DNA from: Bacillota bacterium
GTDB taxonomy: Bacteria > Bacillota > Clostridia > Christensenellales > Christensenellaceae
Length of the DNA: 58,392 nt
NCBI GenBank assembly: GCA_023408315.1
Contig: JAEYKI010000012.1
Location: 1 to 58,392 of the forward strand
Reading direction: 5' to 3'
Positions 25,847 to 34,748 of this stretch are shown here, piece by piece. A model generated the notes under the pieces. That model had not been told where the DNA came from and ran no database searches. It worked only from the letters and a program-made list of their open reading frames with translations. The position numbers and the translations under genes are program-made. Position 1 is the first letter of the stretch. Every line of letters starts with the position of its first letter.

Positions 25847-27613
25847 TCAATCTGCTATCAGCGGATCTATCAGGGAAAACCGTTCCACATCAAACAGCCC
25901 CTGGTCGGTAATCGCGAGTTCAGGAATAAAAATTAATGTGATAAAAGAAAGCGTCACATTGGGCGAGGACAAAATACAGCCCTGCGCGTTCATTGCCGCA
26001 ATTAAATCCTCCAGCTTGCCCGCCACCACATCTCCTGGCTGGGTGGAAAGCAACCCGCATACGGGCAGGGGAATCTCCTGCTCTACCTGGCCTCTGCGGG
26101 CATACACAACACCGCCTTCCAGCTCTCGCACACGGTTTACAGCCAAAGCCATATCATCAAGGCAGCAGCCGACCACCGTTATATTATGGTGGTCGTGTCC
26201 AACTGAAAGCGCAATCGCGCCTTCGCGAAGGCCTGTGCCGTTTATGAAAGATTTCCCAATCCCTCCGTTTTTGCCGTACCGCTCCACACACGCAATGTGC
26301 AGGATATCTTTTTGAATATCAGGCCGGACGACCCCGCCTGCAACGGGCAATTCCGCTTCCATACGCTGTGTGAGCAGCGATACGCCGGATGCGCCGATCA
26401 CCCATGCACGGGCGTTTGTTTTGCCGGCTGGCGCCTCAATACCAAGGTCTTCCGGGGAAACCGGCGCAGCCATGCGCACGGTGTGCAGCAGGGAATCACT
26501 GTATACGGGAGCCGGGATGTGCGCCGTCAGCTTGCCGTCTTCCACCGCCAGGCTGCCCTTTGCAATCACTTTTTCCACAACGCACTCCTCCAGAGAGGAC
26601 AAAAATACAATGTCCGCGTATTTGCCCGGGGCAATGCTGCCTGCTTCATAGTCTATCTTCAGGCTTTCCGCCGGGTTGATGGTAACCATTTGCAGGGCCG
26701 TCATGGGCGATACGCCCGCGCGGATTGCCATGCGCACCTTGTGGTCAAGATGCCCCAGGCGTTTGATATGCAGCGCGTCTATATCATCGCTCACCATGGA
26801 GATATGGCGGGTATCCACCTTGCCTTTAACAACTATCTCCAGGCAGGCCAGCAAATCTGTGGAAGCCGAACCCTCCCGCATCAGAACACGCAGCCCGGCA
26901 CGCAATTTTTCCAGCGCCTCGGCTGCATTAGTGCTTTCATGGTCAGACCGGATGCCGCAAGATGCAAATGCGTTGAGCCGCTCGCCCATAAAACCGGGGG
27001 CATGTCCTTCAGCCGTCAGGCGTTTTTTTTCAGCCAACTCCAGAACTTTTGCAGACTGGGGGCTTTCGGCCAATACCGGGGGCCCCAGCACCTCAGCCAA
27101 ACCCACCGCCTCGGGCAATTCCAGCAACTCGCCTATGGCCGAAGCGTGCAAAACGCTGCCAATAGTCTGCAGCCCTGTTTCCTCCTCCATAAAAGAAGGC
27201 ACAGGATAATAAAGCCGCACGGGTGTTGATTTGGATTCTGCCAGCAACTCGCGCATCCCTTCGATTCCAGAGACAATGGTAACTTCCATTAGGTCGCTGG
27301 CCACCGCGGTAGTGCCGTGCCGCACCACCATTTTGCTGAATTCGGTATAGGTCAGCATGCTGCTTTCAATATGAATATGTGCGTCAATAAAACCGGGGGC
27401 CAGATATTGGCCACCCGCATCAATGATCTTTGTATCCGGGCCCACAGTTCCCGCGGGCAAGGGTCCTATGGAGGCAATACGCTCGCCTTTTGTGGCAATA
27501 TCCGCGGGGTATATCTCACCCGTTGCCACATTCACCAGGCGTCCGTTTTGAATTACAATATCCGCGTGCTCTTTACCAAGCGCTACTCGGATCAGTTCGG
27601 GATAAAGCGCCAT
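25847..27613 (-). CDS. ade: Adenine deaminase, copy 1
   Basis: A 588-residue adenine deaminase (AdeC) that converts adenine to hypoxanthine and ammonia. Visible family features are GFIDAHIHIESSMLTYTEF with metal-binding His-x-His, GTTAVASDLMEVTIVSG, AEGHAPGF, SDHESTNAAEAL, and SDDIDALHIKRLGHLDHKV. The C-terminal part has ALSVGHDHHNITVVGCCLDD, typical of the family. It lies 18 bp after the second adenine deaminase and before the nucleoside-binding lipoprotein. It shares clear but far from complete identity with its neighbour, so it is an old duplication rather than a recent one. Confidence 0.9.
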   Translation of the reverse strand: MALYPELIRVALGKEHADIVIQNGRLVNVATGEIYPADIATKGERIASIGPLPAGTVGPDTKIIDAGGQYLAPGFIDAHIHIESSMLTYTEFSKMVVRHGTTAVASDLMEVTIVSGIEGMRELLAESKSTPVRLYYPVPSFMEEETGLQTIGSVLHASAIGELLELPEAVGLAEVLGPPVLAESPQSAKVLELAEKKRLTAEGHAPGFMGERLNAFASCGIRSDHESTNAAEALEKLRAGLRVLMREGSASTDLLACLEIVVKGKVDTRHISMVSDDIDALHIKRLGHLDHKVRMAIRAGVSPMTALQMVTINPAESLKIDYEAGSIAPGKYADIVFLSSLEECVVEKVIAKGSLAVEDGKLTAHIPAPVYSDSLLHTVRMAAPVSPEDLGIEAPAGKTNARAWVIGASGVSLLTQRMEAELPVAGGVVRPDIQKDILHIACVERYGKNGGIGKSFINGTGLREGAIALSVGHDHHNITVVGCCLDDMALAVNRVRELEGGVVYARRGQVEQEIPLPVCGLLSTQPGDVVAGKLEDLIAAMNAQGCILSSPNVTLSFITLIFIPELAITDQGLFDVERFSLIDPLIAD

Positions 27614-27630
27614 ACTTACACACTCCTGTT

Positions 27631-29394
27631 TTATTCAATAACTTGCAGAATAGGGTCTATAATTGTTTGATTCAGTACATCTATAAATCCGTGATCGGTC
27701 ACCGCATAAGCGGGAATGGCCGCCAGAGATATAAAGGACAAAAACATGAAGGGTATTGATATTCCGCAACCCATTTCATGAATAATGGCATTCATGGCTT
27801 TTTTCTTTTCCGCCATCTCTTCCGCTGAAAGATCTGCCAATAGTCCCAGCACGGGATACGCAATTTCCGCAACAATTTTTCCGTCACGCGCAACCACCTG
27901 GCCGCCCTGCAACTGGGCCACACGGTTAACCGCCAGAGCCATATCCGCGTGATTGGCGCCCATTACAATGATGTTGTGGTTGTCGTGCCCCACCGAGGAT
28001 GCAATTGCGCCGGATTTCATACCAAAGCCGCCCATAAAAGCACGGCCTATATTGCCGTTAATGCCATAGCGTTCCACCTGCGCAATATACAAAACATCCT
28101 GGCTCACATCGCATTGCACAACACCATCCAGAACAGGTAGCACTGCCTCCCTCCCCTGCGTCAGCGGTATCCAGGGCAGTGTGTCCATCACAAGCACGCG
28201 TGCTTGTTTAGCCGAATCGGCCACGCATATTTGAAAATCCTGCGGCACTGCCGGCTTTTTTAATTTAACCGTATTCAAGAGCAGCGGCGAGTGCTCTGCC
28301 TGCGGGTAATGCGCCAGCAGTTTACCGTCCTCCGCAACAAGCCGCCCTCCCGCTATCACAGAATGAATACGGAAATCGTCCGGGCCGCTTGTCAGATTGA
28401 TATCCGCGCGCCTGCCCGGGGCAAGGCCGCCAATTTTATGGTCCAGGCCAAACGCGCGCGCGGCATTCAGGGTTACAAACTGGATGGCCTGCGCAAATCC
28501 AGCCCCCTGTGCCAGTGCGGTGCGCACTGCGTCGTCCAGGTGTCCCCGTTCCACCGCATCCACTGTGTGCAAGTCATCTGTTACAATGCTCACGCGTGAG
28601 GTGTCCAGTTTTTGTTCCAGCAAGGGCGCCAGCAGGTCTTTTAAGCTTCGCGCAGCCGAGCCCTCACGCATCATCAGGTGCATGCCCGCACGCAGCCGGA
28701 GAAGGGCGTCTTCCCCGGAAATAGCTTCATGATCCGTGCTTATGCCCGCAGCCGCACATACATTAAAAAGCGGGCCGTGCATTTCAGGCAAATGGCCCTG
28801 AATGGATTTCCCTTTTGATAACGTGTAATCCATAGACTCCATTAAATCCGGAAAACCCATTGCAATATAAGGGCCAACGCATTCCGAAAGGCCAACAGCA
28901 TCGGGACGCTCAAATGCTTTTTGAATAACCTGCATATCAAAATGCCCTCCGCTCGTTTCAAAATTCGGTGCAAAGGGCACGTGGGATGGAACTACAAAAT
29001 AAATGGCCAGGTCTGTTTGGCGCGCTTCCTCCAGTACAGCCTCAATCGCCTCAAGACCGCCGACCACGCCCACCTCATGCAAATCCGCAAAAACGGCCGT
29101 GGTTCCATGCCGCAAAACAATTTCCGCAAAAGACCGTATGGTAAGGCTGGTGCTCTCGGGATGTATGTGCCCATCTATAAACCCGGGCGTAATATACATG
29201 CCCTGCGCATCAATAACACGGGTTTTAGGGCCAATGGCGTAATCAACATCTCCCACAGCGGCAATCGTATCTGCGCAAACGGCCACACCACCGGGGTATG
29301 TCTCTCCGGTATATACGTTTACTAAAATGCCGTTCACCACAACCAAATCTGCCGGAGACGTACCTTTTGCCACTCTAATTAACATACTATTCAT
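27631..29394 (-). CDS. ade: Adenine deaminase, copy 2
   Basis: A 587-residue paralogue of the neighbouring enzyme and first gene of the purine operon. Metal-site motifs are GFIDGHIHPESTSLTIRSF, GTTAVFADLHEVG, SIQGHLPEMHGP and STDHEAISGEDALLRL. Compared with copy 1, the early HIHIESS is HIHPEST and GHAPGF is GHLPEM, so the substrate pocket may differ. It could act on a different aminopurine. ATG 29392-29394 has GTGAGG upstream; an alternative ATG three codons later is possible. A strong promoter lies directly upstream. Confidence 0.85.
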   Translation of the reverse strand: MNSMLIRVAKGTSPADLVVVNGILVNVYTGETYPGGVAVCADTIAAVGDVDYAIGPKTRVIDAQGMYITPGFIDGHIHPESTSLTIRSFAEIVLRHGTTAVFADLHEVGVVGGLEAIEAVLEEARQTDLAIYFVVPSHVPFAPNFETSGGHFDMQVIQKAFERPDAVGLSECVGPYIAMGFPDLMESMDYTLSKGKSIQGHLPEMHGPLFNVCAAAGISTDHEAISGEDALLRLRAGMHLMMREGSAARSLKDLLAPLLEQKLDTSRVSIVTDDLHTVDAVERGHLDDAVRTALAQGAGFAQAIQFVTLNAARAFGLDHKIGGLAPGRRADINLTSGPDDFRIHSVIAGGRLVAEDGKLLAHYPQAEHSPLLLNTVKLKKPAVPQDFQICVADSAKQARVLVMDTLPWIPLTQGREAVLPVLDGVVQCDVSQDVLYIAQVERYGINGNIGRAFMGGFGMKSGAIASSVGHDNHNIIVMGANHADMALAVNRVAQLQGGQVVARDGKIVAEIAYPVLGLLADLSAEEMAEKKKAMNAIIHEMGCGISIPFMFLSFISLAAIPAYAVTDHGFIDVLNQTIIDPILQVIE

Positions 29395-29416
29395 ATATGT
29401 CTACCTCACTTTAAAC

Positions 29417-29445
29417 AGTATAACAGTTTTTTCGTCACATTTCAA
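29417..29445 (-). promoter_or_regulatory. Promoter of the adenine deaminase / nucleoside transport operon
   Basis: Minus strand TTGAAA, 17-nt spacer, TATACT with an upstream TG (extended -10). No purine riboswitch is recognisable between it and the first gene; the predicted leader is only about 15 nt. Confidence 0.75.
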
Positions 29446-29477
29446 TATTATTTTTATAAAACTTGGCGTATAGAAAA

Positions 29478-29511
29478 ACGGCGGCTCAAAAGAATAATTT
29501 TAACGCGCCGT
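29478..29511 (-). terminator. Hairpin upstream of the ade promoter
   Basis: ACGGCG/CGCCGT outer stem with an AT-rich inner stem TTAAAA/TTTTGA, followed on the minus strand by TTTTTC. It would stop antisense or upstream transcription before the ade promoter. The rest of 29512-29860 is AT-rich with no recognised gene. Confidence 0.4.
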
Positions 29512-29860
29512 CGTCCATAATATGTATTTTTATTAACTAAATGATAACATCCCAAGATTGAACCTGTCAATTTTATTTGGTATGATTATTTATAATTTGT
29601 TTAATTTTATTTATTTAAAGCCTTTTTTTATTTTTGTCTTTTATTTATATAAAGATATTTTTGCAAGTTAGCATAATTCTTGTTTCTTTTTCTATGAATA
29701 AAATCGTCCAAATAACCCAACATAATTTTATCAACACCATTGCTCTTGCTTCTTCAGTTTTAAATTTTTTAAAGTTTGAAAAAAATTGAATATATAATAT
29801 GGATAATGGGCAGTTCATCATATCATTAACAATCCATATTAAAAATAATCTTACTTTTCG

Positions 29861-29889
29861 TTTACAAAAAAAAATTTATATGTTATATT
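29861..29889 (+). promoter_or_regulatory. Promoter of the QueG-like / ketosynthase operon
   Basis: TTTACA, 17-nt spacer, TATATT with TG in front of the -10. The operator palindrome at 29888-29925 covers the expected start of transcription. Confidence 0.7.
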
Positions 29890-29925
29890 TTAAAATAATA
29901 GACCGATCTGTCTATTATTTTAAAA
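29888..29925. promoter_or_regulatory. TetR-type operator, 16-bp perfect arms
   Basis: TTTTAAAATAATAGAC and its exact reverse complement separated by CGATCT. The core AATAGACCGATCTGTCTATT is similar (15 of 20 positions) to the sequence at the promoter of the OYE-family gene (34091-34111, minus strand), so one regulator, most likely the TetR protein at 32328-32900, is expected to control both. Confidence 0.7.
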
Positions 29926-29938
29926 GGAGTTAAATGTT

Positions 29939-30973
29939 ATGCCAAATCTTGAACAAAAAATTAAGAATAAAGCATATGAGTTGGGTTATGAAAATTGCGG
30001 TATAGTACCGCTGGAAAAATTGGACGGGTACGGCCAGAAAATACTTGAACGCATACAAAAGGTGCCTGAGTCAGAAACATTTTATAAAAGGCAATACCGC
30101 CTGATTGATCCGCAGGAATCTTTTCCCTGGGCGCAATCCATCATTATTGTAATAGAGCGGAACGGAAGATATAGAATACCGGATGAGCTTAAAGGCCGTA
30201 TCGGAAAACACTACCTGTTTGATACCCGTATTGGTGAAAACACAAACGAGTTTCAGGCCGGAACCGAAATGGAAAACCATATGCAAGCACTGGGTCTGCG
30301 GTTTGCAGGCGACCGTAAGTTTGGACTTGCCGGCCTGCGATGGGCCGCGATGAAAGCGGGGCTTGGTATCATTCGCAAAAACAATTTCTTTTACACAAAA
30401 TCCGGTTCGTGGGGAACTTTGCAGGGCTGGCTGATCGATCAAACGCTGGAATTAACAGATACAATTGACCTTCCGCAATGCCCGGATAACTGCAACCGTT
30501 GCATAAAGGCCTGCCCTTCCGGCTCTCTTTTGGCCCCTTATACCATGTCACCGGCCGAATGCATCTCTTACCTGACGACATTTGGAGGGCGCAATTTACC
30601 GGTGGAGCCTTTACGAAAAACGTTTGGCCAATGCCTGTACGGATGCGATATTTGCCAGGAAGCATGCCCTATGAACAAAGGAAAATGGAAAGAAACAGAA
30701 GATTTTCCGGGAGTATCGGATCTGGCTCCATCCCTTACGCCGGAAAAAATTATGGAGATGGACGAAGCATTCTATAAACAAAATATACAGCCAAAGTTTT
30801 TTTATTTGAATGAGGAAGAACTCTGGAAGTGGCAAGTGAATGCATTGTGTTTTATGCAGAACAATTATCAGGAGAAATACAAACCGTATATAATTGCCGC
30901 CTGCAAGAGTAAAAACACAAAGGTTGGGGAATTAGCCCGGCTGATTTATAATGAGCTCCATTTTGATGGGTAA
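29939..30973 (+). CDS. QueG-like 4Fe-4S protein
   Basis: A 344-residue protein of the epoxyqueuosine-reductase-like group. The C-terminal half carries two 4Fe-4S motifs: CPDNCNRCIKACPSGSL near residue 181 and CLYGCDICQEACPMNKGKW near 230. The N-terminal half has the QueG-type GLAGLRWAAMKAGLGIIRKN and GSWGTLQGWLI. QueG itself is a cobalamin enzyme completing queuosine. This copy is TetR-regulated and paired with a ketosynthase, so a different reductive substrate is likely. AAGGAG precedes the ATG. Many QueG-like paralogues in Clostridia have no known function. Confidence 0.7.
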   Translation: MPNLEQKIKNKAYELGYENCGIVPLEKLDGYGQKILERIQKVPESETFYKRQYRLIDPQESFPWAQSIIIVIERNGRYRIPDELKGRIGKHYLFDTRIGENTNEFQAGTEMENHMQALGLRFAGDRKFGLAGLRWAAMKAGLGIIRKNNFFYTKSGSWGTLQGWLIDQTLELTDTIDLPQCPDNCNRCIKACPSGSLLAPYTMSPAECISYLTTFGGRNLPVEPLRKTFGQCLYGCDICQEACPMNKGKWKETEDFPGVSDLAPSLTPEKIMEMDEAFYKQNIQPKFFYLNEEELWKWQVNALCFMQNNYQEKYKPYIIAACKSKNTKVGELARLIYNELHFDG

Positions 30974-31004
30974 TGAAAGACAATGGATGAATATGGGAGG
31001 AACT

Positions 31005-32240
31005 ATGAAAAGACGAGTAGTGATCACCGGTACGGGAGCCGTTACATCCCTCGGCATAGGAACAGATGAGCTGTGGCAGTCCGTAAAGAATGGAAAATGT
31101 GGAGTAAGCTGTATAGAGAGGATCGATGTATCGGATATGCCCTCCAAAGTGGGAGCTGAAATCAAAAATTTTGACCCTGCGGATTTTATGGATAAACACG
31201 AAGCCAGGAGAATGGACCGGTTCACACAATACGCGCTGGCTGCCGCCCAAATGGCAATAGGATCGTCAGCGCTGAACCTGGATAAAGTAAACAGGGAACG
31301 TATGGGAAGCATTATTGGAACGGGCATCGGCGGATTTGAGACAGTTGAAAATCAGATCGGCGTCCTTCTTGATAAAGGCCCTAAGCGCGTTAGCCCTTTT
31401 TTTATCCCAATGATGATCCCGAATATGGCTTCCGGCAATATCGCTATCAAATACGGCATAAAAGGTTTTAACGAATGCGTTGTTTCAGCCTGTGCAACAT
31501 CCGCCAACGCAATTGGAGACGCCTTTAAAGCCATCCAAAGAGGCGACGCGGATGTTATGATTACCGGAGGCTCAGAGGCTCCCATCACAAGAATGGCCAT
31601 TGCCGGTTTTTGCGCAAATAAAACCATGACAACCAACTCGAACCCCTTGGAAGCATCAAAACCTTTTGATTTGGAAAGAGACGGCTTTGTGATTGGTGAG
31701 GGCGCGGGAATTTTGATCCTTGAGGAATTTGAGCATGCCGCAGGGCGGGGCGCGGATATCATTGCGGAAGTTACGGGTTACGGCTGCACGAACGATGCTT
31801 ACCATATAACGGCTCCCTCCGAAAACGGCGAAGGGAGCGCCCGGTGTATGCGTATTGCGTTGCAGGATGCCGGAATTAATGCCTCTGATATCGGGTACAT
31901 CAACGCTCACGGCACTTCCACAAAACTGAATGATCAGTGCGAAACAATCGCCATTAAAGCAGTATTTCAAGAGGATGCATATAAATTACCGGTCAGCTCC
32001 ACCAAATCAATGACGGGGCATCTGTTTGGAGCAGCCGGGGCGGTGGAAACAATTCTGACTGCCCTTGCATTAAAAGAAAACTTTTTGCCTCCAACGATCA
32101 ACTACAATACCCCGGACCCCGAATGCGATTTATACTATATTCCGGGCAAAGGGATATCCGCCAATATAGAGTACGCCCTGACAAATTCCTTTGGCTTTGG
32201 AGGCCATAATGCGACGCTTGTGCTTAAATCATACCGTTGA
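31005..32240 (+). CDS. 3-oxoacyl-ACP synthase II-type ketosynthase (FabF-like)
   Basis: A 411-residue KAS II enzyme with the full Cys-His-His site: Cys163 in SACATSANAI, His302 in INAHGTSTKLND and His339 in STKSMTGHLFGAAG. The start MKRRVVITGTG at 31005 has GGGAGG 5 nt upstream; the frame opening at 30951 overlaps the previous gene. Here it stands alone, without fabD, acpP or fabG, and is cotranscribed with a QueG-like protein under a TetR operator, so it is probably a second, inducible ketosynthase. It could adjust fatty acid elongation under stress rather than do routine synthesis. Confidence 0.88.
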   Translation: MKRRVVITGTGAVTSLGIGTDELWQSVKNGKCGVSCIERIDVSDMPSKVGAEIKNFDPADFMDKHEARRMDRFTQYALAAAQMAIGSSALNLDKVNRERMGSIIGTGIGGFETVENQIGVLLDKGPKRVSPFFIPMMIPNMASGNIAIKYGIKGFNECVVSACATSANAIGDAFKAIQRGDADVMITGGSEAPITRMAIAGFCANKTMTTNSNPLEASKPFDLERDGFVIGEGAGILILEEFEHAAGRGADIIAEVTGYGCTNDAYHITAPSENGEGSARCMRIALQDAGINASDIGYINAHGTSTKLNDQCETIAIKAVFQEDAYKLPVSSTKSMTGHLFGAAGAVETILTALALKENFLPPTINYNTPDPECDLYYIPGKGISANIEYALTNSFGFGGHNATLVLKSYR

Positions 32241-32265
32241 TTTAAATGATATTGATCCTGCAAAA

Positions 32266-32301
32266 AGAGCCGTGAAAAATTTCACGGCTCTCTATTTTTT
32301 T
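32266..32301. terminator. Terminator between ketosynthase and tetR genes
   Basis: A 12-bp perfect stem AGAGCCGTGAAA/TTTCACGGCTCT with 2-nt centre, followed by CTATTTTTTTATT on the plus strand and preceded by a run of A, so it can act for both convergent units. Confidence 0.9.
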
Positions 32302-32327
32302 ATTGCTTTTCTTAACCAAAGTCACAA

Positions 32328-32900
32328 TCAAGGCTCCGGTACGATTATTTTTAAATCTCTGGACAGCTTCTCCAGGTCGCGGGCGTCCTTGCTTACCCTG
32401 TACAGCAACAGGTAGCCTTCATACAAAGCAAACGCCCGGTCCGCCAATAGTTCCGCGTCCTGTCCCGAATAGCCAGTCCTTTCAATCACGTCTTTAAACA
32501 GATTCCGCAGGTTCAAAAGGGAATTGTAATAAGTTGTGGTTACATCCGGTTCCATAAAAGCGGTCTCCATCCCAAGTACAGCTATCGGGCATCCGAATAT
32601 TTCTTTGTTGGCAGCTCTACCGATTAAAATATTCGCTACCTCCGCCGCAAACGCTTCCCATTTTCTCCCTACCGATGCATCAAAGATCCAATTTAATATT
32701 TTATTGTTGTAATACTTTGCTACTTCTATTGCCAATTCTTTTTTGCTGGTAAAATAAAAATAAAAAGAACCTTTGGTCATGCCTGCTTCGCTTAAAATTT
32801 GATTGATACCGGTTGCATTGTATCCGTTTTTCAGGAATAGCCGGGCGGAGCATTCAACCAAATGTTCCTTGGATTTTTCTCCCTTTATTTTTTGCGCCAT
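32328..32900 (-). CDS. TetR-family transcriptional regulator
   Basis: A 190-residue repressor. The N-terminal helix-turn-helix is LFLKNGYNATGINQILSEAG followed by MTKGSFYFYFTSKKEL, the YfiR/AcuR-like type. The C-terminal ligand domain has GCPIAVLGMETAF, typical of TetR_C_6-like members. It is 66 bp downstream of the OYE-family gene and convergent with the ketosynthase gene. The palindromes at the promoters of both flanking units make it the likely repressor of the whole set. The inducer is unknown, perhaps an electrophilic enone or fatty acid. Confidence 0.88.
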   Translation of the reverse strand: MAQKIKGEKSKEHLVECSARLFLKNGYNATGINQILSEAGMTKGSFYFYFTSKKELAIEVAKYYNNKILNWIFDASVGRKWEAFAAEVANILIGRAANKEIFGCPIAVLGMETAFMEPDVTTTYYNSLLNLRNLFKDVIERTGYSGQDAELLADRAFALYEGYLLLYRVSKDARDLEKLSRDLKIIVPEP

Positions 32901-32966
32901 AAAATCCCCTTTCTGCCTATATGATTAGCCGGCACTAAGCAGGCAGTGCAAAACCAATACCGCAAA

Positions 32967-34043
32967 CTATTGAACGTTAAATATGCATCTTGTTCCGTCA
33001 CGGCGGAAACATTTGTTGCAAGAAATACATTCGGCGCTTCTCATATCTCCGTCCTTCCAGCGGTTGATTAAACCGCTTTCCCGTATCAGAGGCCTGCAAA
33101 GTGAGATATATTCAATACCGCTGTTGTTCAATACTTTTGTTATTTCTTCAAAGCCCCTGTACCCGCCGACTGAAATAATGGGGACGTCCACTTCCTTTGC
33201 AATCTTTGCGGCATACGGCGCAAAGTACGGGTCATGCCCTTCCGTTTTACGGACGGCCCCCTCGTCTTTTCTTGAAGAACCTGAACCGCCGCTCACCTCA
33301 ATTGCGCTTATTCCCGCTCCCGCCAGCTTTTTGCAAACATACCTGCACTCTTCAAAAGTAAGGCCTTCGTCCATAAAATCTTCGCAGTTTATTTTAATCA
33401 GCACGGGGTATTCATTTCCCACCTTTTGGCGTATAGCCCTGTAAGTCTCCAGGATCAACCTGGCCCTGTTCTCTATGCCGCCGCCATATTCATCCGTTCT
33501 GCGGTTGTAATAAGGCGTTAGAAATTTGTTCAGCAGGTACCCGTGCGCGCCGTGCATCTGAACGCCGTCAAAACCTGCTTCTTTTGCCCGGAGCGCGGCG
33601 GCGGCAAAGGCTTCCTGCATAAAATGAATATCCTCTTTTGCCATTTCCTGCGGCTGAGTTTTATACGCAATATCTTTAACCGTGCTCGGCCCCCACATTA
33701 ACTTGTTCTCGTTTTGCCTGGTTTGGGAACCCAGTGCGGCGAGCTGCAAAATAATATTTGCACCGTATTTGTGAACCTTTTGAGTAAGCTCACTATATTC
33801 CCGAACAAATGAATCATCATAAATCCCCATCTGGCAAGGATAGGGCTGCTCACGGTCGGTTACGTATGTCAGCCCCGTTATGATCGTCCCCACGCCTCCT
33901 TTAGCGAGCTCTTCATATACTTCGGATAATTTTGCCGTCATATGCCCCCGCTCATCCGCATAGCCGTCGTTGGTCGCGGAACGAAAAAACCTGTTTTTAA
34001 GCTGCATTCCGCCCAATTTTGTTTGATCAAATACTGATTTCAT
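32967..34043 (-). CDS. NADH:flavin oxidoreductase, OYE family
   Basis: A 358-residue FMN-binding TIM barrel of the old-yellow-enzyme/2-enoate-reductase group. It has LKNRFFRSATNDGYADERGH at the N-terminus, the FDGVQMHGAHGYLLNKFLTP active-site strand, then YNRRTDEYGGGIENRARLIL, and PIISVGGYRG. A C-terminal CISCNKCFRRDGTRC holds cysteines for an iron-sulfur cluster as in 2-enoate reductases, although the NAD(P)-binding half of those enzymes is absent. It probably reduces activated C=C bonds. It shares operator sequence with the QueG-like/ketosynthase operon. Confidence 0.85.
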   Translation of the reverse strand: MKSVFDQTKLGGMQLKNRFFRSATNDGYADERGHMTAKLSEVYEELAKGGVGTIITGLTYVTDREQPYPCQMGIYDDSFVREYSELTQKVHKYGANIILQLAALGSQTRQNENKLMWGPSTVKDIAYKTQPQEMAKEDIHFMQEAFAAAALRAKEAGFDGVQMHGAHGYLLNKFLTPYYNRRTDEYGGGIENRARLILETYRAIRQKVGNEYPVLIKINCEDFMDEGLTFEECRYVCKKLAGAGISAIEVSGGSGSSRKDEGAVRKTEGHDPYFAPYAAKIAKEVDVPIISVGGYRGFEEITKVLNNSGIEYISLCRPLIRESGLINRWKDGDMRSAECISCNKCFRRDGTRCIFNVQ

Positions 34044-34090
34044 TTTATTTGTCTCCTACAATCAACTTGATAGATATCTCGTTGCCCAGC

Positions 34091-34145
34091 CATTGTACCG
34101 TTCGGTCTATTTTTTATTATAGAGATATTATGAGCGAATTGTCAA
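34091..34145 (-). promoter_or_regulatory. Promoter and TetR operator of the OYE gene
   Basis: Minus strand TTGACA (34140-34145), 18-nt spacer, TATAAT (34116-34121), both perfect boxes. Directly downstream lies AATAGACCGAACGGTACAAT, which shares its first ten bases and 15 of 20 positions with the palindrome at 29888-29925. A weaker related string, AATAACCGATCT, occurs at about 34178 on the plus strand. The rest of 34146-34348 shows no gene. Confidence 0.7.
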
Positions 34146-34348
34146 GATACTAGTTTCTCTTTCAACGGTTCATATTGAATAACCGATCTCTAAAGTTGAC
34201 CAATCTATTGCGTACGCTTTTTAACTTACAACAGCAGATGATCCCTCTCTGCGCAGGCGAAGGCTTTGCAAGCAAATAAGCAGAGGTTTGCAAACGTTTA
34301 AGCCTTGAAAAGGGAACATTTTATTGATAATTCCTTCGGTAAGGCATC

Positions 34349-34377
34349 AAAAAAGCCGCTATTTCAGCAGCTTTTTT
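34349..34377 (-). terminator. Terminator of the lon operon
   Basis: AAAAAAGCTGCT against AGCGGCTTTTTT on the minus strand (one mismatch), 5-nt loop, ending in six T. It lies 130 bp downstream of the DUF1858 gene. Confidence 0.65.
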
Positions 34378-34507
34378 GGGTGGCCCATCGGAAATTCAAA
34401 CTCCGGTACCTTGAATAAAAGTCTTTTGATCCAAAGCTTAGCCCTTATCCCACCATAATTATCGCAGAGCTTATCTTGCACGTATTTCGTTACAAACCAG
34501 TTTAAAA

Positions 34508-34711
34508 TCACTGCGCTAAATGGTTGTTGAGTTTGCTTATAAGTTCCTCTACCGGAACACCATGTACCATGCACGCTTCCTCCAGGCTTTCGCCCGTAGA
34601 TGAAGGGCAGCCAAGACAGTGCATTCCCATTTCCAGAAAATAAGGCGCAGTAGTCCTGTCTGCATCTAAAATCTCGCCGATCAGTGTATCTTTTGTTACT
34701 TTCAGTTTCAT
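34508..34711 (-). CDS. DUF1858 domain protein (small redox disulfide protein)
   Basis: A 67-residue protein made of a single DUF1858 domain: VTKDTLIGEILDADRTTAPY, then FLEMGMHCLGCPSSTGESLE with the conserved Cys-x-x-Cys. Such domains occur alone or fused to hybrid-cluster-type redox proteins and are thought to handle redox-active cysteines. It lies 37 bp after lon, with GAGAGGG before its ATG. An overlapping 71-codon frame (34359-34574) is not credible. Co-expression with Lon suggests a stress-related role, which is inference. Confidence 0.85.
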   Translation of the reverse strand: MKLKVTKDTLIGEILDADRTTAPYFLEMGMHCLGCPSSTGESLEEACMVHGVPVEELISKLNNHLAQ

Positions 34712-34748
34712 GTTTTTCCCTCTCTTATATAAAATATTTTTGAACCAT

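Noticed and set aside
29395..29938. Purine riboswitch upstream of adenine deaminase
   Set aside because: The promoter lies only about 20 bp from the start codon, leaving no room for an aptamer, and I do not see the conserved purine-riboswitch core.
34359..34574. 71-codon frame overlapping the DUF1858 gene end
   Set aside because: It overlaps a clear DUF1858 gene in another frame and runs through the terminator.
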